Origin: an uncultured Alphaproteobacteria bacterium
Lineage (GTDB): Bacteria > Pseudomonadota > Alphaproteobacteria > HIMB59 > GCA-002718135
Assembly (NCBI GenBank): GCA_902613275.1
Contig: CACMGM010000003.1
Coordinates: forward strand, 1 to 64,000
Direction: 5' to 3'
DNA length: 64,000 nt
The notes beneath the pieces are model-generated. The model was not told the origin of the DNA and did not search any database. It worked only from the letters and a program-made list of their open reading frames with translations. Both the position numbers and the translations under genes were made by a program. Numbering within the stretch: position 1 is the first letter of the stretch; each line of letters starts with the position of its first letter. Below, in pieces: positions 41,774 through 51,596 of this stretch.

Positions 41774-42841
41774 ATGGATAATAATTTTCTTGTAATTGAA
41801 AATATTTCTAAATCCTTTGGAGATAACAAAGTTTTAGAAAATATTAATTTAAATATTTCAAAATCTGAATTTTTTGGCCTCTTAGGATCATCGGGTTCAG
41901 GCAAAACTACCTTACTAAGAATACTAGGTGGATTTGAGAAGCCAGATACAGGACGTGTAATACTCGACGGAACGGACATAACAAATCTTGAACCTTTTGA
42001 AAGACCATTAAATTATATGTTTCAATCGTATGCTCTATTTCCTCACTTAAACGTATTTAATAATTTAGCTTTTGGAATAAAAGAAAATTTTACCCAAAAA
42101 GAAATTGAAATAAACGTAAGAAATATTGCCGAACTTCTATCTATTGAAAATTTATTAAATAGAAGAATTAAGCAATTATCAGGGGGAGAGCAACAACGAG
42201 TTGCCCTTGGAAGGTGCTTAATAAAAAAACCTAAGTTATTATTATTAGATGAGCCTCTTGCAGCACTAGATAAAAAACTAAGATCAAAAACACAATTAGA
42301 GTTAACAACACTCCAAAAGAAACTAAAAATTACATTTGTTTTCGTCACCCATGATCAGGAAGAAGCAATGTCCTTATCTGATAGAATGGCAATAATGAAG
42401 AATGGTCTTATTTTGGAATGTTCTAGCCCTGAAGAGATTTATGAAAATCCTAAAAGTCTTTATGCTGCCAATTTTATAGGAATTGCAAATATTATTAAAA
42501 TTTATAAAAAAGATGAAAGTTTTTATTCAGATGATTTGGGTATAAATTTCAAATTAAACAAAGAATTAAAAAAAATAAAAACTAATATTTTACTAAGACC
42601 AGAGAAAATAAAAATACAATCAATAAATAATTTGAAAACAAGTTCATTTAATTCCTTTAGTGGAGAAATTTTAGAAAAATCATATTTAGGAAGCTTTACT
42701 CGATATGAAATTAAAATTAATAATATGATAATTTCAGTTTTAGATCAGAATTTTAACTCCAACTCAAATTATAATTTCCCAAAAGGAGAAAAAGTCAATT
42801 GTAGTTGGGAAAGTGAATCTATTAAGATTTTAGAGGATTAA
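41774..42841 (+). CDS. potG: Polyamine ABC transporter ATPase
   Basis: ATP-binding subunit of the polyamine importer, 355 residues. Walker A GSSGSGKTT near residue 38, signature LSGGEQQRVA near residue 137, Walker B LLLLDEPLAALD and the switch His in FVTHDQEEA. The C-terminal 100 residues form the TOBE domain (LRPEKIKI). It lacks a clear ribosome binding site and sits just behind a hairpin, so it is probably translated at a lower rate than the binding protein. Its stop is followed at once by the TTG of the first permease gene. Confidence 0.9.
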   Translation: MDNNFLVIENISKSFGDNKVLENINLNISKSEFFGLLGSSGSGKTTLLRILGGFEKPDTGRVILDGTDITNLEPFERPLNYMFQSYALFPHLNVFNNLAFGIKENFTQKEIEINVRNIAELLSIENLLNRRIKQLSGGEQQRVALGRCLIKKPKLLLLDEPLAALDKKLRSKTQLELTTLQKKLKITFVFVTHDQEEAMSLSDRMAIMKNGLILECSSPEEIYENPKSLYAANFIGIANIIKIYKKDESFYSDDLGINFKLNKELKKIKTNILLRPEKIKIQSINNLKTSSFNSFSGEILEKSYLGSFTRYEIKINNMIISVLDQNFNSNSNYNFPKGEKVNCSWESESIKILED

Positions 42842-43729
42842 TTGAAAAATAAATTATTTGAAAAATATTTTGTTTTTAGTCCTTATTTTTGGCTTGTTCT
42901 ATTTTTTTTTATTCCATTAGCTATAATTTTTAAAATATCAATTTCGGTATCAGAATGGGGGATGCCTCCTTATCAAGATATTTTTCTTTTTGATAATGGA
43001 TTTAAGATCAATACCACATTTGAAAACTATGTTTATATATTTAGTGATTATTACTACATTGGATCTTTTGTAAACTCTTTGATTCTAGCTCTAATATCTA
43101 CTTTTTTTTGTTTACTTATTGGGTTCCCATTAGCCTTTTATATTGCGACTTCAAATATCAGATTAAGAAATATCCTATTAGTTTTAGTAGTTATTCCATT
43201 TTGGTCATCATTTTTATTAAGAGTATATGCATGGAAAATAATTTTACAGAATAATGGAATTTTAAATGTAATACTTCTAAACCTAGGCATAACATCAGAG
43301 CCACTTCAATTATTATACAATCAATATGCTGTTATCATGGGAATTGTATACACTTATTTACCATTGATGATTTTACCACTTTATGGATACTTAAATAAAT
43401 TTGATTTAAATTTAATTGAAGCATCAAAAGATTTAGGACTAAATCGTTTTAAAACCTTTTATAAAGTTATACTTCCTTTGTCTGCTCCAGGAATTGTTGC
43501 TGGATCTTTATTAGTTTTTATACCTGTTGTTGGAGAGTTTATTATACCTGAAATGTTAGGTGGAAGTGATAGATTGTATTATGGAAAAATATTATGGGAG
43601 GAATTCTTTGTTAATAGAAATTGGCCAGGTGCTAGTGCTTTAGCTTTTAGTGGAATTATTATTTTGGTTTTGCCAATTGTTATTTTTCAAATACTTTATT
43701 CTCGTTGGAGTCAAAAAAATGAAATCTAG
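42842..43729 (+). CDS. potH: Polyamine ABC transporter permease (PotB/PotH)
   Basis: First permease, 295 residues with about six membrane spans. It begins at a TTG directly following the ATPase stop codon; no ATG is nearby. The EAA loop reads EASKDLGLNRFKTFYKVILPLSAPG near residues 200-225 (given by position, not in full). The FIPEMLGG block is typical of PotB/PotH. It overlaps the second permease by 11 bp. Membrane location and role follow from the family. Confidence 0.88.
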   Translation: MKNKLFEKYFVFSPYFWLVLFFFIPLAIIFKISISVSEWGMPPYQDIFLFDNGFKINTTFENYVYIFSDYYYIGSFVNSLILALISTFFCLLIGFPLAFYIATSNIRLRNILLVLVVIPFWSSFLLRVYAWKIILQNNGILNVILLNLGITSEPLQLLYNQYAVIMGIVYTYLPLMILPLYGYLNKFDLNLIEASKDLGLNRFKTFYKVILPLSAPGIVAGSLLVFIPVVGEFIIPEMLGGSDRLYYGKILWEEFFVNRNWPGASALAFSGIIILVLPIVIFQILYSRWSQKNEI

Positions 43730-44513
43730 TTTAATTAAAAGTACAGTTATTTTTTTAGGTTTATTTTTTTTATATTTCCCAATTTTAGTTTTAATTTTTT
43801 ACTCATTTAATGAAAATAAGAGAGTAATGGTTTGGAAAGGATTTTCTTTAAGATGGTACAATGAATTATTTAATAATGAACAAATAATTGAGGCATTTAT
43901 TATTAGTATTAAAATTGCAGCCTTGTCTGCAACTTTTGCTACAATTTTAGGAGTTATGATTGGATATTCACTTGTAAGAATAAGAAAAATTCCTTTTAAA
44001 TCATTTTATATTTTTCTTTCTTCAACACCTTTGGTTTTACCAGAATTAATTTTAGGTCTATCAATGCTGCTTTTTTTTATAAGCTTAAATAATGTAATTG
44101 GATTTCCATCATCTAGAGGACAATTAACTATTTTTATATCGCACGTTACTTTTTGTATTGCATTTGTCGCAATTATTATTCAAGCAAGATTAACTGACTT
44201 TAACAAAAATATTGAGGAAGCTGCGATGGATCTAGGCTATAATTATACCAAGGTACTATATAAAATAACTTTACCAATAATTTTACCTTCTATTATTGCT
44301 GGTTGGTTATTAGCTTTTACAATTTCTTTAGATGATCTAGTTGTTGCGAGTTTTACTACTGGGCCTGGAGCTAACACATTGCCAATTGTAGTTTTTTCTA
44401 AAGTTAGATTAGGATTGAGTCCTGAAGTAAACGCATTATCAGCAATTTTAATGTTTGCTTTAATAATAATTGGTTTATTTTATTTTTATTTTAATAAAAA
44501 ATTTAAACATTAA
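43719..44513 (+). CDS. potI: Polyamine ABC transporter permease (PotC/PotI)
   Basis: Second permease, 264 residues. I start it at the ATG at 43719, giving a basic N-terminus and then the first membrane span; a longer frame from 43650 lies in the upstream gene. The EEAAMDLGYNYTKVLYKITLP loop is the ATPase contact and TISLDDLVVASFTTGPG the typical PotC/PotI C-terminal block. It overlaps the first permease by 11 bp and its last 11 bases overlap the end of the convergent puuA gene. Confidence 0.88.
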   Translation: MKSSLIKSTVIFLGLFFLYFPILVLIFYSFNENKRVMVWKGFSLRWYNELFNNEQIIEAFIISIKIAALSATFATILGVMIGYSLVRIRKIPFKSFYIFLSSTPLVLPELILGLSMLLFFISLNNVIGFPSSRGQLTIFISHVTFCIAFVAIIIQARLTDFNKNIEEAAMDLGYNYTKVLYKITLPIILPSIIAGWLLAFTISLDDLVVASFTTGPGANTLPIVVFSKVRLGLSPEVNALSAILMFALIIIGLFYFYFNKKFKH

Positions 44514-45870
44514 GTAATAAATATTCTCGCTCCCAAGAACTTATGACTGATAAATAAGCTTGATACTCGACTCTTCTTATTGCAGCAATCGACCTTACAA
44601 ATTTTTCATTAAATATGGATTTTATATCTTCATCATTTTCAAAGAGAATTAACGATTCATCCATATTTTTAGGAAGATTAGAATTTTTATCTTTAAATGC
44701 ACTATCTTTAGTTTCTGGATTTGGTTTTAAATTATTTTTCATTCCTAAATATCCTGAAGCTAAATTAGCTGCAAAAACTAGATATGGATTTGTATCAGAT
44801 CCAGGAATTCTATTTTCAATACGCATATTCTTTTCCTCAATTGATGGAATTCTAAAACCACAACTTCTATTACCTATTCCCCATTTAACATTTTTAGGAG
44901 CACCCCAAGTTGCAAACAATCTTCTAAATGAATTTATATTGGGAGCATATATTGGCATTAATAATGGAGTATATTTTTCCAAACCACCTAAATAGTTTTT
45001 CATTTTTTTTGAAATTTTAGTTGATTGATTAAAAAAAATATTTTTATTTTTTTCATTATATATTGATTGATGTATGTGCATTGCACTACCAGGTTGGTTC
45101 TCCATAGGTTTTGCCATAAATGTTGCATGAAGTTTATGTTTCAAAGCTGACTGTCTTAGAGTTCGTTTAAATAAAAATACCTGGTCTGCTAGATCTAAAG
45201 GATCACCATGTTGAAAATTAATTTCCATTTGAGCTGAGCCAGATTCATGATTAATAGTATCAATTTCAATATTTTGAGCTTCACAATAGTTATATACATC
45301 CTCAAAAAGATGATCAAATTCGTTCACAGCATCTATACCCAAGGCTTGCTTACCTGTTTCTTGTCTACCTGATTGACCCACTGGCACTTCAAGGGGGTAG
45401 TCTGAGTCAGCATTAGGTTTCACTAAATAAAATTCTAACTCTGGCGAAACAATTGGACTTAATTTATCTTTTTTATAAAGTTTAAGAATATTTTTTAGAG
45501 CATTCCTACTAGAATTTATAACATCATCTCCGTTAAGATTTATTGCATCACAGATAATTTGTGCAGTAGGGTCGTCGTACCATGGCACTACTCTCATTGT
45601 ATCAAAATCTGGTTTTAAAATTACATCAATATCAGTTGGATTGTAAACACTTCTTGGTAAAGCACCAGCCGAGTCCTCAGTTGCATAATCTCCTGATATA
45701 GTTTGAATAAAAGTTGACTGAGGTAATCTGTGACTTTCATCTTCAAGTCCTTTTAAAAATTTATTAGTTGGTAAAATTTTTCCTCTTGCTATACCTCCAA
45801 GATCTGGAACTAAACATTCAACTTCTGTAATAGAGTTTTCATGAAACCAATTTTGAAATTTTTCAATCAT
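44503..45870 (-). CDS. puuA: Gamma-glutamylputrescine synthetase (glutamine-synthetase family)
   Basis: Ligates glutamate to putrescine using ATP. The 455-residue protein has glutamine-synthetase blocks: SPELEFYLV near residue 135 (metal-binding Glu), HESGSAQMEINF, the ATP/His block GSAMHIHQSIY near residue 262, NSFRRLF, CGFRIPS and RIENRIPGSDTNPY. It is shorter and different from the ammonia-assimilating GlnA. It lies between polyamine uptake genes and the divergent oxidase gene, so putrescine is the likely amine. It overlaps the end of the permease gene by 11 bp. Confidence 0.83.
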   Translation of the reverse strand: MIEKFQNWFHENSITEVECLVPDLGGIARGKILPTNKFLKGLEDESHRLPQSTFIQTISGDYATEDSAGALPRSVYNPTDIDVILKPDFDTMRVVPWYDDPTAQIICDAINLNGDDVINSSRNALKNILKLYKKDKLSPIVSPELEFYLVKPNADSDYPLEVPVGQSGRQETGKQALGIDAVNEFDHLFEDVYNYCEAQNIEIDTINHESGSAQMEINFQHGDPLDLADQVFLFKRTLRQSALKHKLHATFMAKPMENQPGSAMHIHQSIYNEKNKNIFFNQSTKISKKMKNYLGGLEKYTPLLMPIYAPNINSFRRLFATWGAPKNVKWGIGNRSCGFRIPSIEEKNMRIENRIPGSDTNPYLVFAANLASGYLGMKNNLKPNPETKDSAFKDKNSNLPKNMDESLILFENDEDIKSIFNEKFVRSIAAIRRVEYQAYLSVISSWEREYLLLNV

Positions 45871-45920
45871 ATTGAGACTGTTTGTTTACTAATTATTGTT
45901 AAACCATTAAAGATAAGTAA

Positions 45921-47243
45921 ATGTTTACTACAAAAAAAAGGACCTTTAATCAACATGATAATGAAAAAGAGAGTTTTTATAAATTTTCAGTACCTAATTT
46001 TCCTAATCAAATTAAATTAAATGAGAATATTTCAACTGATGTATGTATTATTGGAGGTGGTTTAACAGGTATTTCTTCAGCATTAAATTTATCTAATCAA
46101 GGTTTATCAATAACGATTTTGGAAGCAAATAAAGTTGGATCTGGTGCTTCTGGTAGGAATGGCGGTCAACTAGGAATTGGAATGAGAAAAGATCAATTCT
46201 ACTTAGAAAAAAAATTTGGTATTGAAAAAGCAAAATTTTTTTGGAAAGTTGGATTAGATGCTGTTTCAAATGTAGTTAATTTAATTGAAAAATACAAAAT
46301 TGACTGTGCGCTTAGACAAGGTGTTCTTCATGTAGGCAACACAAAAAAAGATTATAAATATTTTCAAGATGAAATTGAGCATATGCAGAAGAATTATAAC
46401 TATAATAATTATGAATACTTTGACCACAATTCTATAAGAGATGAAGTTAATAGTGACAGATATTTTTCTGGAATGCTTTTAAAGGATTCTTATCATTTAA
46501 ACCCATTAAAACTGACATATGGTTTAGCAGAACAGTGTTTAGCAAATGGTATAAATATATATGAAAATTCTCCGGCTGATAAAATTGTTGATAATCAAAA
46601 AGAAGTTATAATTCACTCTGGAAAAAATATTATTAAAGCAAAGAAAGTAATTATTGGTTGCAATGGTTATCTTGACAATCTTTTAGGATCAAAGAGAAAT
46701 TATTTTATGCCTATAAATAATTATATTATTGCAACAGAACCTCTCGGAAAAGATCTGGCAAGTAAATTAATCAAAAGAAATTGTGGCGTAATAGATTCTA
46801 GATTTATGATTGATTATTATAGATTTTCAGAAGACTACAGACTTCTTTTTGGAGGACCTGAAACAATTACATCTCATTTTGTAAAAGATGCAAAGAGTTT
46901 TGTCTCTAAACGAATGTATAAAGTTTTTCCTGAATTAAAAAAATTTAAGATTGAATTTTCTTGGGGAGGTACCTTGGCAATATCGATTAATAGATTACCC
47001 ATTTTTGGAACTATAATGAATCAAAAGTTATATTATGCTCATGCTTACTCTGGGCATGGGTTAGCTATGAGTATTATGGGAGGAAAAATGGTAGCTGAAA
47101 AAATTTTAAATAAATCAAATAATTTTGATATATTTGAGCAAATTAATCATTTTAAAATTCCAGGTGGCAATATGTTTAGAAGACCATTGTATTCTTCAGC
47201 CATTATTTATTATAGGTTAATGGATTATTTAAATAGATTGTAA
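45921..47243 (+). CDS. puuB: Gamma-glutamylputrescine oxidoreductase (DAO-family flavoprotein)
   Basis: Oxidises gamma-glutamylputrescine to the aminobutyraldehyde derivative. The 440-residue FAD protein has the dinucleotide motif IIGGGLTGISSALNL near residue 45, the SGASGRNGGQLG block after it, and the C-terminal GHGLAMSIMGG block expected in this flavoprotein family. It is divergent from puuA over a 50 bp spacer that contains a loose inverted repeat with GTTTA/TAAAC arms. No puuC or puuD is adjacent; the aldehyde step could use one of the other aldehyde dehydrogenases. Ends at 47243, abutting the next gene. Confidence 0.83.
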   Translation: MFTTKKRTFNQHDNEKESFYKFSVPNFPNQIKLNENISTDVCIIGGGLTGISSALNLSNQGLSITILEANKVGSGASGRNGGQLGIGMRKDQFYLEKKFGIEKAKFFWKVGLDAVSNVVNLIEKYKIDCALRQGVLHVGNTKKDYKYFQDEIEHMQKNYNYNNYEYFDHNSIRDEVNSDRYFSGMLLKDSYHLNPLKLTYGLAEQCLANGINIYENSPADKIVDNQKEVIIHSGKNIIKAKKVIIGCNGYLDNLLGSKRNYFMPINNYIIATEPLGKDLASKLIKRNCGVIDSRFMIDYYRFSEDYRLLFGGPETITSHFVKDAKSFVSKRMYKVFPELKKFKIEFSWGGTLAISINRLPIFGTIMNQKLYYAHAYSGHGLAMSIMGGKMVAEKILNKSNNFDIFEQINHFKIPGGNMFRRPLYSSAIIYYRLMDYLNRL

Positions 47244-48161
47244 TTACTTAATTGCTCTTCTTAATCTGTCATTTATAGTTTTACCAAGCCCTTTATCAGG
47301 TATTTCTACTACAGCAATTTTTTTGCATCTACTTTGATCTAATTTATGAAGATAATGATAAAAATTTTTTGCTGCTTCATTTAAATTTTTTTTATTACTC
47401 AAATTTAAATTAATTATTTTAGACTTTAATTTATTATTGCCAAAATTTAATAAACCTTCATTTTTTAGTATTCTCTTAGCATTCATTCTTATTGGCTTTA
47501 AAGTTGAGTAATGTTTTTTTAAATTACCAGGAGAAATAGATGATTTCTTTTTAATTTTTACTTTTGCATATTTATTTAGCTCTTCAACAGTTATGCTGCC
47601 ATATCTTAATACTTCAATTTCATTATTGGTATCAATTCTAACAACTGTGGACTCTAGTCCATGAGAAGACTGTTTATCTTTTAAAACAAATATTTTTTTT
47701 ACTAGAATAGGATCAATATCCATAATATTGGTTACGGAAGTTCTTTCTGACAGATTAGCACTAGGGGCTGCAATAGGTAGGTCAAATAAAGTAATTAATT
47801 TTTTAGCCAACTTATTACCGGGAATTCTGCAGCCAACTAAAGTTGAGTTGTTAGAGACTAATTTTGATATTTTAGAATTTTTCTTTTTTTTTAATATTAT
47901 TGTCAAAGGACCAGGCCAGAATTTTGAACCTATTTTTTTTTCAAATTTATTTAAAATAAAATATTTTTCTATTTGTTTAATACTTTTAAAGTGACAGATA
48001 ATTGGATTACTTCGTGGTCTTTTTTTTACTTTAAAAATAGATTTTACAGCCTCATCATTTGTTGCATCTGCTCCAAGACCAAACACTGTTTCTGTGGGAA
48101 ATATTACAAGTTCTCCACTGCTTAATAAATTTTTTGCAATATCTAACTTATTTTTTTTCAT
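47244..48161 (-). CDS. tsaC: L-threonylcarbamoyladenylate synthase (Sua5/YrdC)
   Basis: Makes threonylcarbamoyl-AMP for t6A modification of tRNAs. The 305-residue protein has the YrdC domain with FPTETVFGLGADA near residue 20, the KKRPRSNPIICH block and the later SANLSERTS block with SHGLESTVV. A C-terminal Sua5-type domain begins after about residue 200, so it is the long Sua5 form. Convergent with puuB (0 bp gap) and divergent from the ParA gene. Confidence 0.88.
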   Translation of the reverse strand: MKKNKLDIAKNLLSSGELVIFPTETVFGLGADATNDEAVKSIFKVKKRPRSNPIICHFKSIKQIEKYFILNKFEKKIGSKFWPGPLTIILKKKKNSKISKLVSNNSTLVGCRIPGNKLAKKLITLFDLPIAAPSANLSERTSVTNIMDIDPILVKKIFVLKDKQSSHGLESTVVRIDTNNEIEVLRYGSITVEELNKYAKVKIKKKSSISPGNLKKHYSTLKPIRMNAKRILKNEGLLNFGNNKLKSKIINLNLSNKKNLNEAAKNFYHYLHKLDQSRCKKIAVVEIPDKGLGKTINDRLRRAIK

Positions 48162-48218
48162 ATTTTTTTATAAAATGTTTCCATCTATCTTTAAAATAGT
48201 TATTATCAATACTTGTAT

Positions 48219-48851
48219 ATGGGAAAAGTTATAGCATTTTCGAATCAAAAAGGTGGCTCAGGTAAATCGACTCTTTCAGCAAATTTATCAGTTTTGTGGA
48301 GCAATAGTGGTTACAAAGTTGCTGTTATAGATGCTGATGCACAAAAAAGTCTATCATATTGGCTTGAAGCAAGAAAATCTTATTATGGTGAAGATGATAT
48401 TGGAATAACTCAATTAAATTTTGATATAAGGAATTTAATAGACGAAATTAAAGCCATAAAAAGAAAGTACGACTTTATAATAATTGATAGCCCCCCATCT
48501 ATAACTTTTGAAACAATGCAGGTTGTAAAAGCTTCTGATAGGGTATTTGTTCCAGTACAACCAAGTCCAGTAGACTTAATGGCTACACTTCCTTTTTTAA
48601 AAATTGCAAAACAAGAAAGAAAAAATCCAATAATTATTCTTAATAGAGTGATGCCGAGAGCAAAATTAACTGACGCAATGATTTTGCGTCTAAGATATGC
48701 TGGTGCTAAAATTGCTCGCTCACGACTGTCTAGCAAAGTATTATTTGCAGAAACATTCTCAGTTGGAAGGGGTGTAGTAGATATAAGTGTTACATCAGAT
48801 GCTTCAAAAGAAATTATTAATGTTGGAAAAGAAATTTTAAGAAATTTCTAA
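48219..48851 (+). CDS. ParA-family ATPase (orphan)
   Basis: Deviant Walker ATPase of 210 residues. The N-terminal motif is SNQKGGSGKSTLSANLS, followed by the VIDADAQKSLSYW and IIIDSPPSI blocks. ParA proteins position or partition cellular cargo such as plasmids, chromosomes or chemoreceptor clusters. No ParB gene is adjacent, and the protein is shorter than chromosomal ParA. I start it at the ATG at 48219; a TTG two codons upstream is possible. Four bp before glmU. Cargo unknown. Confidence 0.8.
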   Translation: MGKVIAFSNQKGGSGKSTLSANLSVLWSNSGYKVAVIDADAQKSLSYWLEARKSYYGEDDIGITQLNFDIRNLIDEIKAIKRKYDFIIIDSPPSITFETMQVVKASDRVFVPVQPSPVDLMATLPFLKIAKQERKNPIIILNRVMPRAKLTDAMILRLRYAGAKIARSRLSSKVLFAETFSVGRGVVDISVTSDASKEIINVGKEILRNF

Positions 48852-48855
48852 CTTA

Positions 48856-50154
48856 ATGTCTGATATCACAACTGTTATACTTGCCGCAGGCAATAGTACG
48901 AGATTTAAAGCAAGTAAATCAAAGCTTGTTTATCCATTATGCGGGTTACCAATTGTTTCACATATTTTTAATATTGCAAAAAAAATATCTGGTAAAAATA
49001 TATTAGTTGTATCTAATGAAAAAAATAAAGAAGAATTAAAATTAATATTAAATACCTCAAAGTTAGTTGTTCAAAAAAAACAAAAAGGAACCGCTGATGC
49101 AATTGAGCAAGTTAAAAAATATGTTAAATCAAAAAATATTTTAATTTTATTTGGTGATACACCTTTAGTTGAAATTAAAGATATAAGAAAACTAGTAAGT
49201 AAATTTAAAAAAAGTAAAGCGAAAGCTTCATTAATTGCATTTAATACTTCAGAGCCACATGGTTATGGTAGGTTATTACTAAATAACAAATACGTTGAAG
49301 AAATAATTGAGCAAATCAATTTAAAACCTGAACAAAAAAAAATCAATTTATGTAATTCTGGTATTTTGATAGCAAATACTAAATTATTATTTGATAATTT
49401 AAAAAATATTAAAGAAAATAAAATTAAAAAAGAAAGATATCTTCCTGACATATGTAAAATTTTTTCAAAAAAAAATATTCCTATCAATTATATTGAGTGC
49501 AACAAAGAAACAATGTTAGGCATAAATACATTGGATGATTTTAATGTTGTACAAAATATTCTGCAAAAAAAATACGTAAAAAATTTTATAAAAAATGGAG
49601 TCAATTTTTTAAAACCCAATACTTGTTATTTAAGCTATGACATCAAAATTGAACCTAATGTTACAATTGAAAGCAATGTTACAATAAAGGAAAAAACAAT
49701 TATAAAAAAAGGCTCAATAATTAAAAGTAATTCATACTTAGAAGAGGTTACAATAGATGAAAATTCACAAATTGGTCCAAGTGCTAGATTAAGACCAAAA
49801 ACAAAAATCGGAAAAAAATCAAAGATTGGTAACTTTGTTGAAATAAAAAATTCTAAAATTGGAAATAATGTTTCTATTGCTCATCTTTCATATGTTGGAG
49901 ATTCAGAAATAGGAAATAATGTGAATATAGGGGCTGGCACAATAACTTGTAACTATGATGGAAAGAAAAAACACAAAACGATAATAAAAGATAATGTATT
50001 TATAGGTTCAAACACATCACTCATTGCTCCAGTTGTAATTGAGTCTAAATCTAGAATTGGCGCAGGTAGTGTTATCACTAAAAATATTCCCAAAAATTCA
50101 CTTGCTATTGAAAGATCAGCCTTAAAAATTCTAAGAAATAAAAGATCTAAATAA
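48856..50154 (+). CDS. glmU: Bifunctional UDP-GlcNAc pyrophosphorylase / glucosamine-1-P acetyltransferase
   Basis: Makes UDP-GlcNAc for peptidoglycan, lipid A and the Pgl-type sugars. The 432-residue protein has the uridylyltransferase motif LAAGNSTRFKASKSK near residue 10, with GTADAI and LFGDTPLV after it. The left-handed beta-helix acetyltransferase domain starts near residue 250, with ARLRPKTKIG, the catalytic-type His of SIAHLSYVGDSEIG and the CNYDGKKKHKT block. Slightly short for the family, mainly in loops. Probably co-transcribed with the ParA gene. Confidence 0.92.
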   Translation: MSDITTVILAAGNSTRFKASKSKLVYPLCGLPIVSHIFNIAKKISGKNILVVSNEKNKEELKLILNTSKLVVQKKQKGTADAIEQVKKYVKSKNILILFGDTPLVEIKDIRKLVSKFKKSKAKASLIAFNTSEPHGYGRLLLNNKYVEEIIEQINLKPEQKKINLCNSGILIANTKLLFDNLKNIKENKIKKERYLPDICKIFSKKNIPINYIECNKETMLGINTLDDFNVVQNILQKKYVKNFIKNGVNFLKPNTCYLSYDIKIEPNVTIESNVTIKEKTIIKKGSIIKSNSYLEEVTIDENSQIGPSARLRPKTKIGKKSKIGNFVEIKNSKIGNNVSIAHLSYVGDSEIGNNVNIGAGTITCNYDGKKKHKTIIKDNVFIGSNTSLIAPVVIESKSRIGAGSVITKNIPKNSLAIERSALKILRNKRSK

Positions 50155-50201
50155 TAACCCTTGTTTCAAGATATATTAGGGTTTATGAGCCTTTTCAAAT
50201 T

Positions 50202-51575
50202 ATGAGCGATAAATGGTCACCAAATAGTTGGAGAAATAAAAATGCTCTTCATATGCCTATCTATCAGAATGAAGATCATCTAAATAAAACTCTAAATGAA
50301 ATTTCCAAATATCCACCTTTAGTTTTTGCTGGAGAAGCGAGACTATTAAAAAAGAAACTTGGAGAAGTTTCAAACGGGAATGCTTTTTTATTACAAGGTG
50401 GAGATTGTGCAGAAAGTTTTGCAGATTTTCATCCAGATAATATTAGAGATACATTTAAAGTTATTTTACAAATGGCTGTTGTATTAACGTTTGGCGCTTC
50501 TTGTCCAATTGTTAAAGTAGGAAGAATTGCTGGACAGTTTGCAAAGCCAAGATCATCTGCCACAGAAGTTATTAATGATTTAGAACTTGAGTCTTATAAA
50601 GGCGATATAATTAATGGGATAGACTTCAATCAAAAAGACAGAGATCCTAATCCAGATAGATTAATACAGGCCTACAATCAGTCTGCATCTACACTTAATC
50701 TTTTAAGAGCTTTTTCTCAGGGCGGTTTTGCCAATTTAAATAAAATACATCAATGGAACTTAAATTTTGTTAAAGGTGAGAATGCTACTAAATTTAGAGA
50801 GATATCTTCTAGAATTGACGAGTGCTTATCTTTTATGGAGGCATGTGGAATAAATGGAAATAGTGTAAGACAATTAAATGAAACAGACTTCTTTACAAGT
50901 CATGAAGCTTTACTTCTTCAATATGAGGAAGCATTAACAAGAATAGATAGTACTTCAGGTAAGTGGTACGATGTTTCAGCTCACATGTTGTGGGTAGGTG
51001 ACAGAACACGACAACTTGATGGAGCACATATTGAATTTTTAAGAGGTATTGAGAACCCTATAGGTATTAAAGTGGGTCCAAGCACAAAGACAGAAGAACT
51101 ATTAAAGATATTAGATGTGTTGAATCCAAATAATGAAGCTGGAAAAATAACGCTGATATGTAGAATGGGTCATGAAAAAGTTAGTGGAATACTTCCAAAA
51201 ATAATTAGATCAGTTAATTCAGCTGGTAAAAATGTTGTTTGGACTTGTGACCCCATGCATGGAAATACTATCAAATCTAACACGGGTTTTAAAACTAGGC
51301 CATTAAAAGATATAATTTCTGAAATTCAGCAATTTTTTCAAATTCACAGAAGCGAAGGAACATATCCAGGCGGCGTCCATTTAGAAATGACTGGTCAAGA
51401 TGTTACAGAATGTATGGGAGGTCTTCAAGAAATAACAGATGAAGATTTAAAAAATAGATATCATACATATTGTGATCCGAGACTAAATGCCTCGCAGTCT
51501 CTAGAATTGGCTTTTTTATTATCAGATTTTTTAAAAGAAGAAAAATTGTTCTCAAAGCAATCTTCAAATCTGTAA
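50202..51575 (+). CDS. Class II 3-deoxy-7-phosphoheptulonate synthase
   Basis: First step of the shikimate pathway. The 457-residue protein is of the plant-like class II type: WSPNSWRNK at the N-terminus, LLQGGDCAESFADF near residue 65, the GRIAGQFAKPRS block, VWTCDPMHGNT near residue 345 and GGVHLEMTGQDVTEC near residue 388. The 47 bp gap from glmU contains a weak inverted repeat (AACCCT/AGGGTT arms). Separate from the class I enzymes of enterobacteria. Confidence 0.93.
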   Translation: MSDKWSPNSWRNKNALHMPIYQNEDHLNKTLNEISKYPPLVFAGEARLLKKKLGEVSNGNAFLLQGGDCAESFADFHPDNIRDTFKVILQMAVVLTFGASCPIVKVGRIAGQFAKPRSSATEVINDLELESYKGDIINGIDFNQKDRDPNPDRLIQAYNQSASTLNLLRAFSQGGFANLNKIHQWNLNFVKGENATKFREISSRIDECLSFMEACGINGNSVRQLNETDFFTSHEALLLQYEEALTRIDSTSGKWYDVSAHMLWVGDRTRQLDGAHIEFLRGIENPIGIKVGPSTKTEELLKILDVLNPNNEAGKITLICRMGHEKVSGILPKIIRSVNSAGKNVVWTCDPMHGNTIKSNTGFKTRPLKDIISEIQQFFQIHRSEGTYPGGVHLEMTGQDVTECMGGLQEITDEDLKNRYHTYCDPRLNASQSLELAFLLSDFLKEEKLFSKQSSNL

Positions 51576-51596
51576 ATTTATATTTATATATGACTT

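Noticed and set aside
44615..44995. Open frame on the plus strand inside puuA
   Set aside because: Fully antisense to a gene with intact glutamine-synthetase motifs; no family pattern in its own translation.
45871..45920. GTTTA/TAAAC repeat between puuA and puuB as a regulator operator
   Set aside because: Five-base arms are expected by chance in such AT-rich DNA, and no PuuR-like gene is near.
50156..50183. Inverted repeat AACCCT/AGGGTT after glmU as a terminator
   Set aside because: Only six paired bases, a 16-base loop and no T run; too weak to call.
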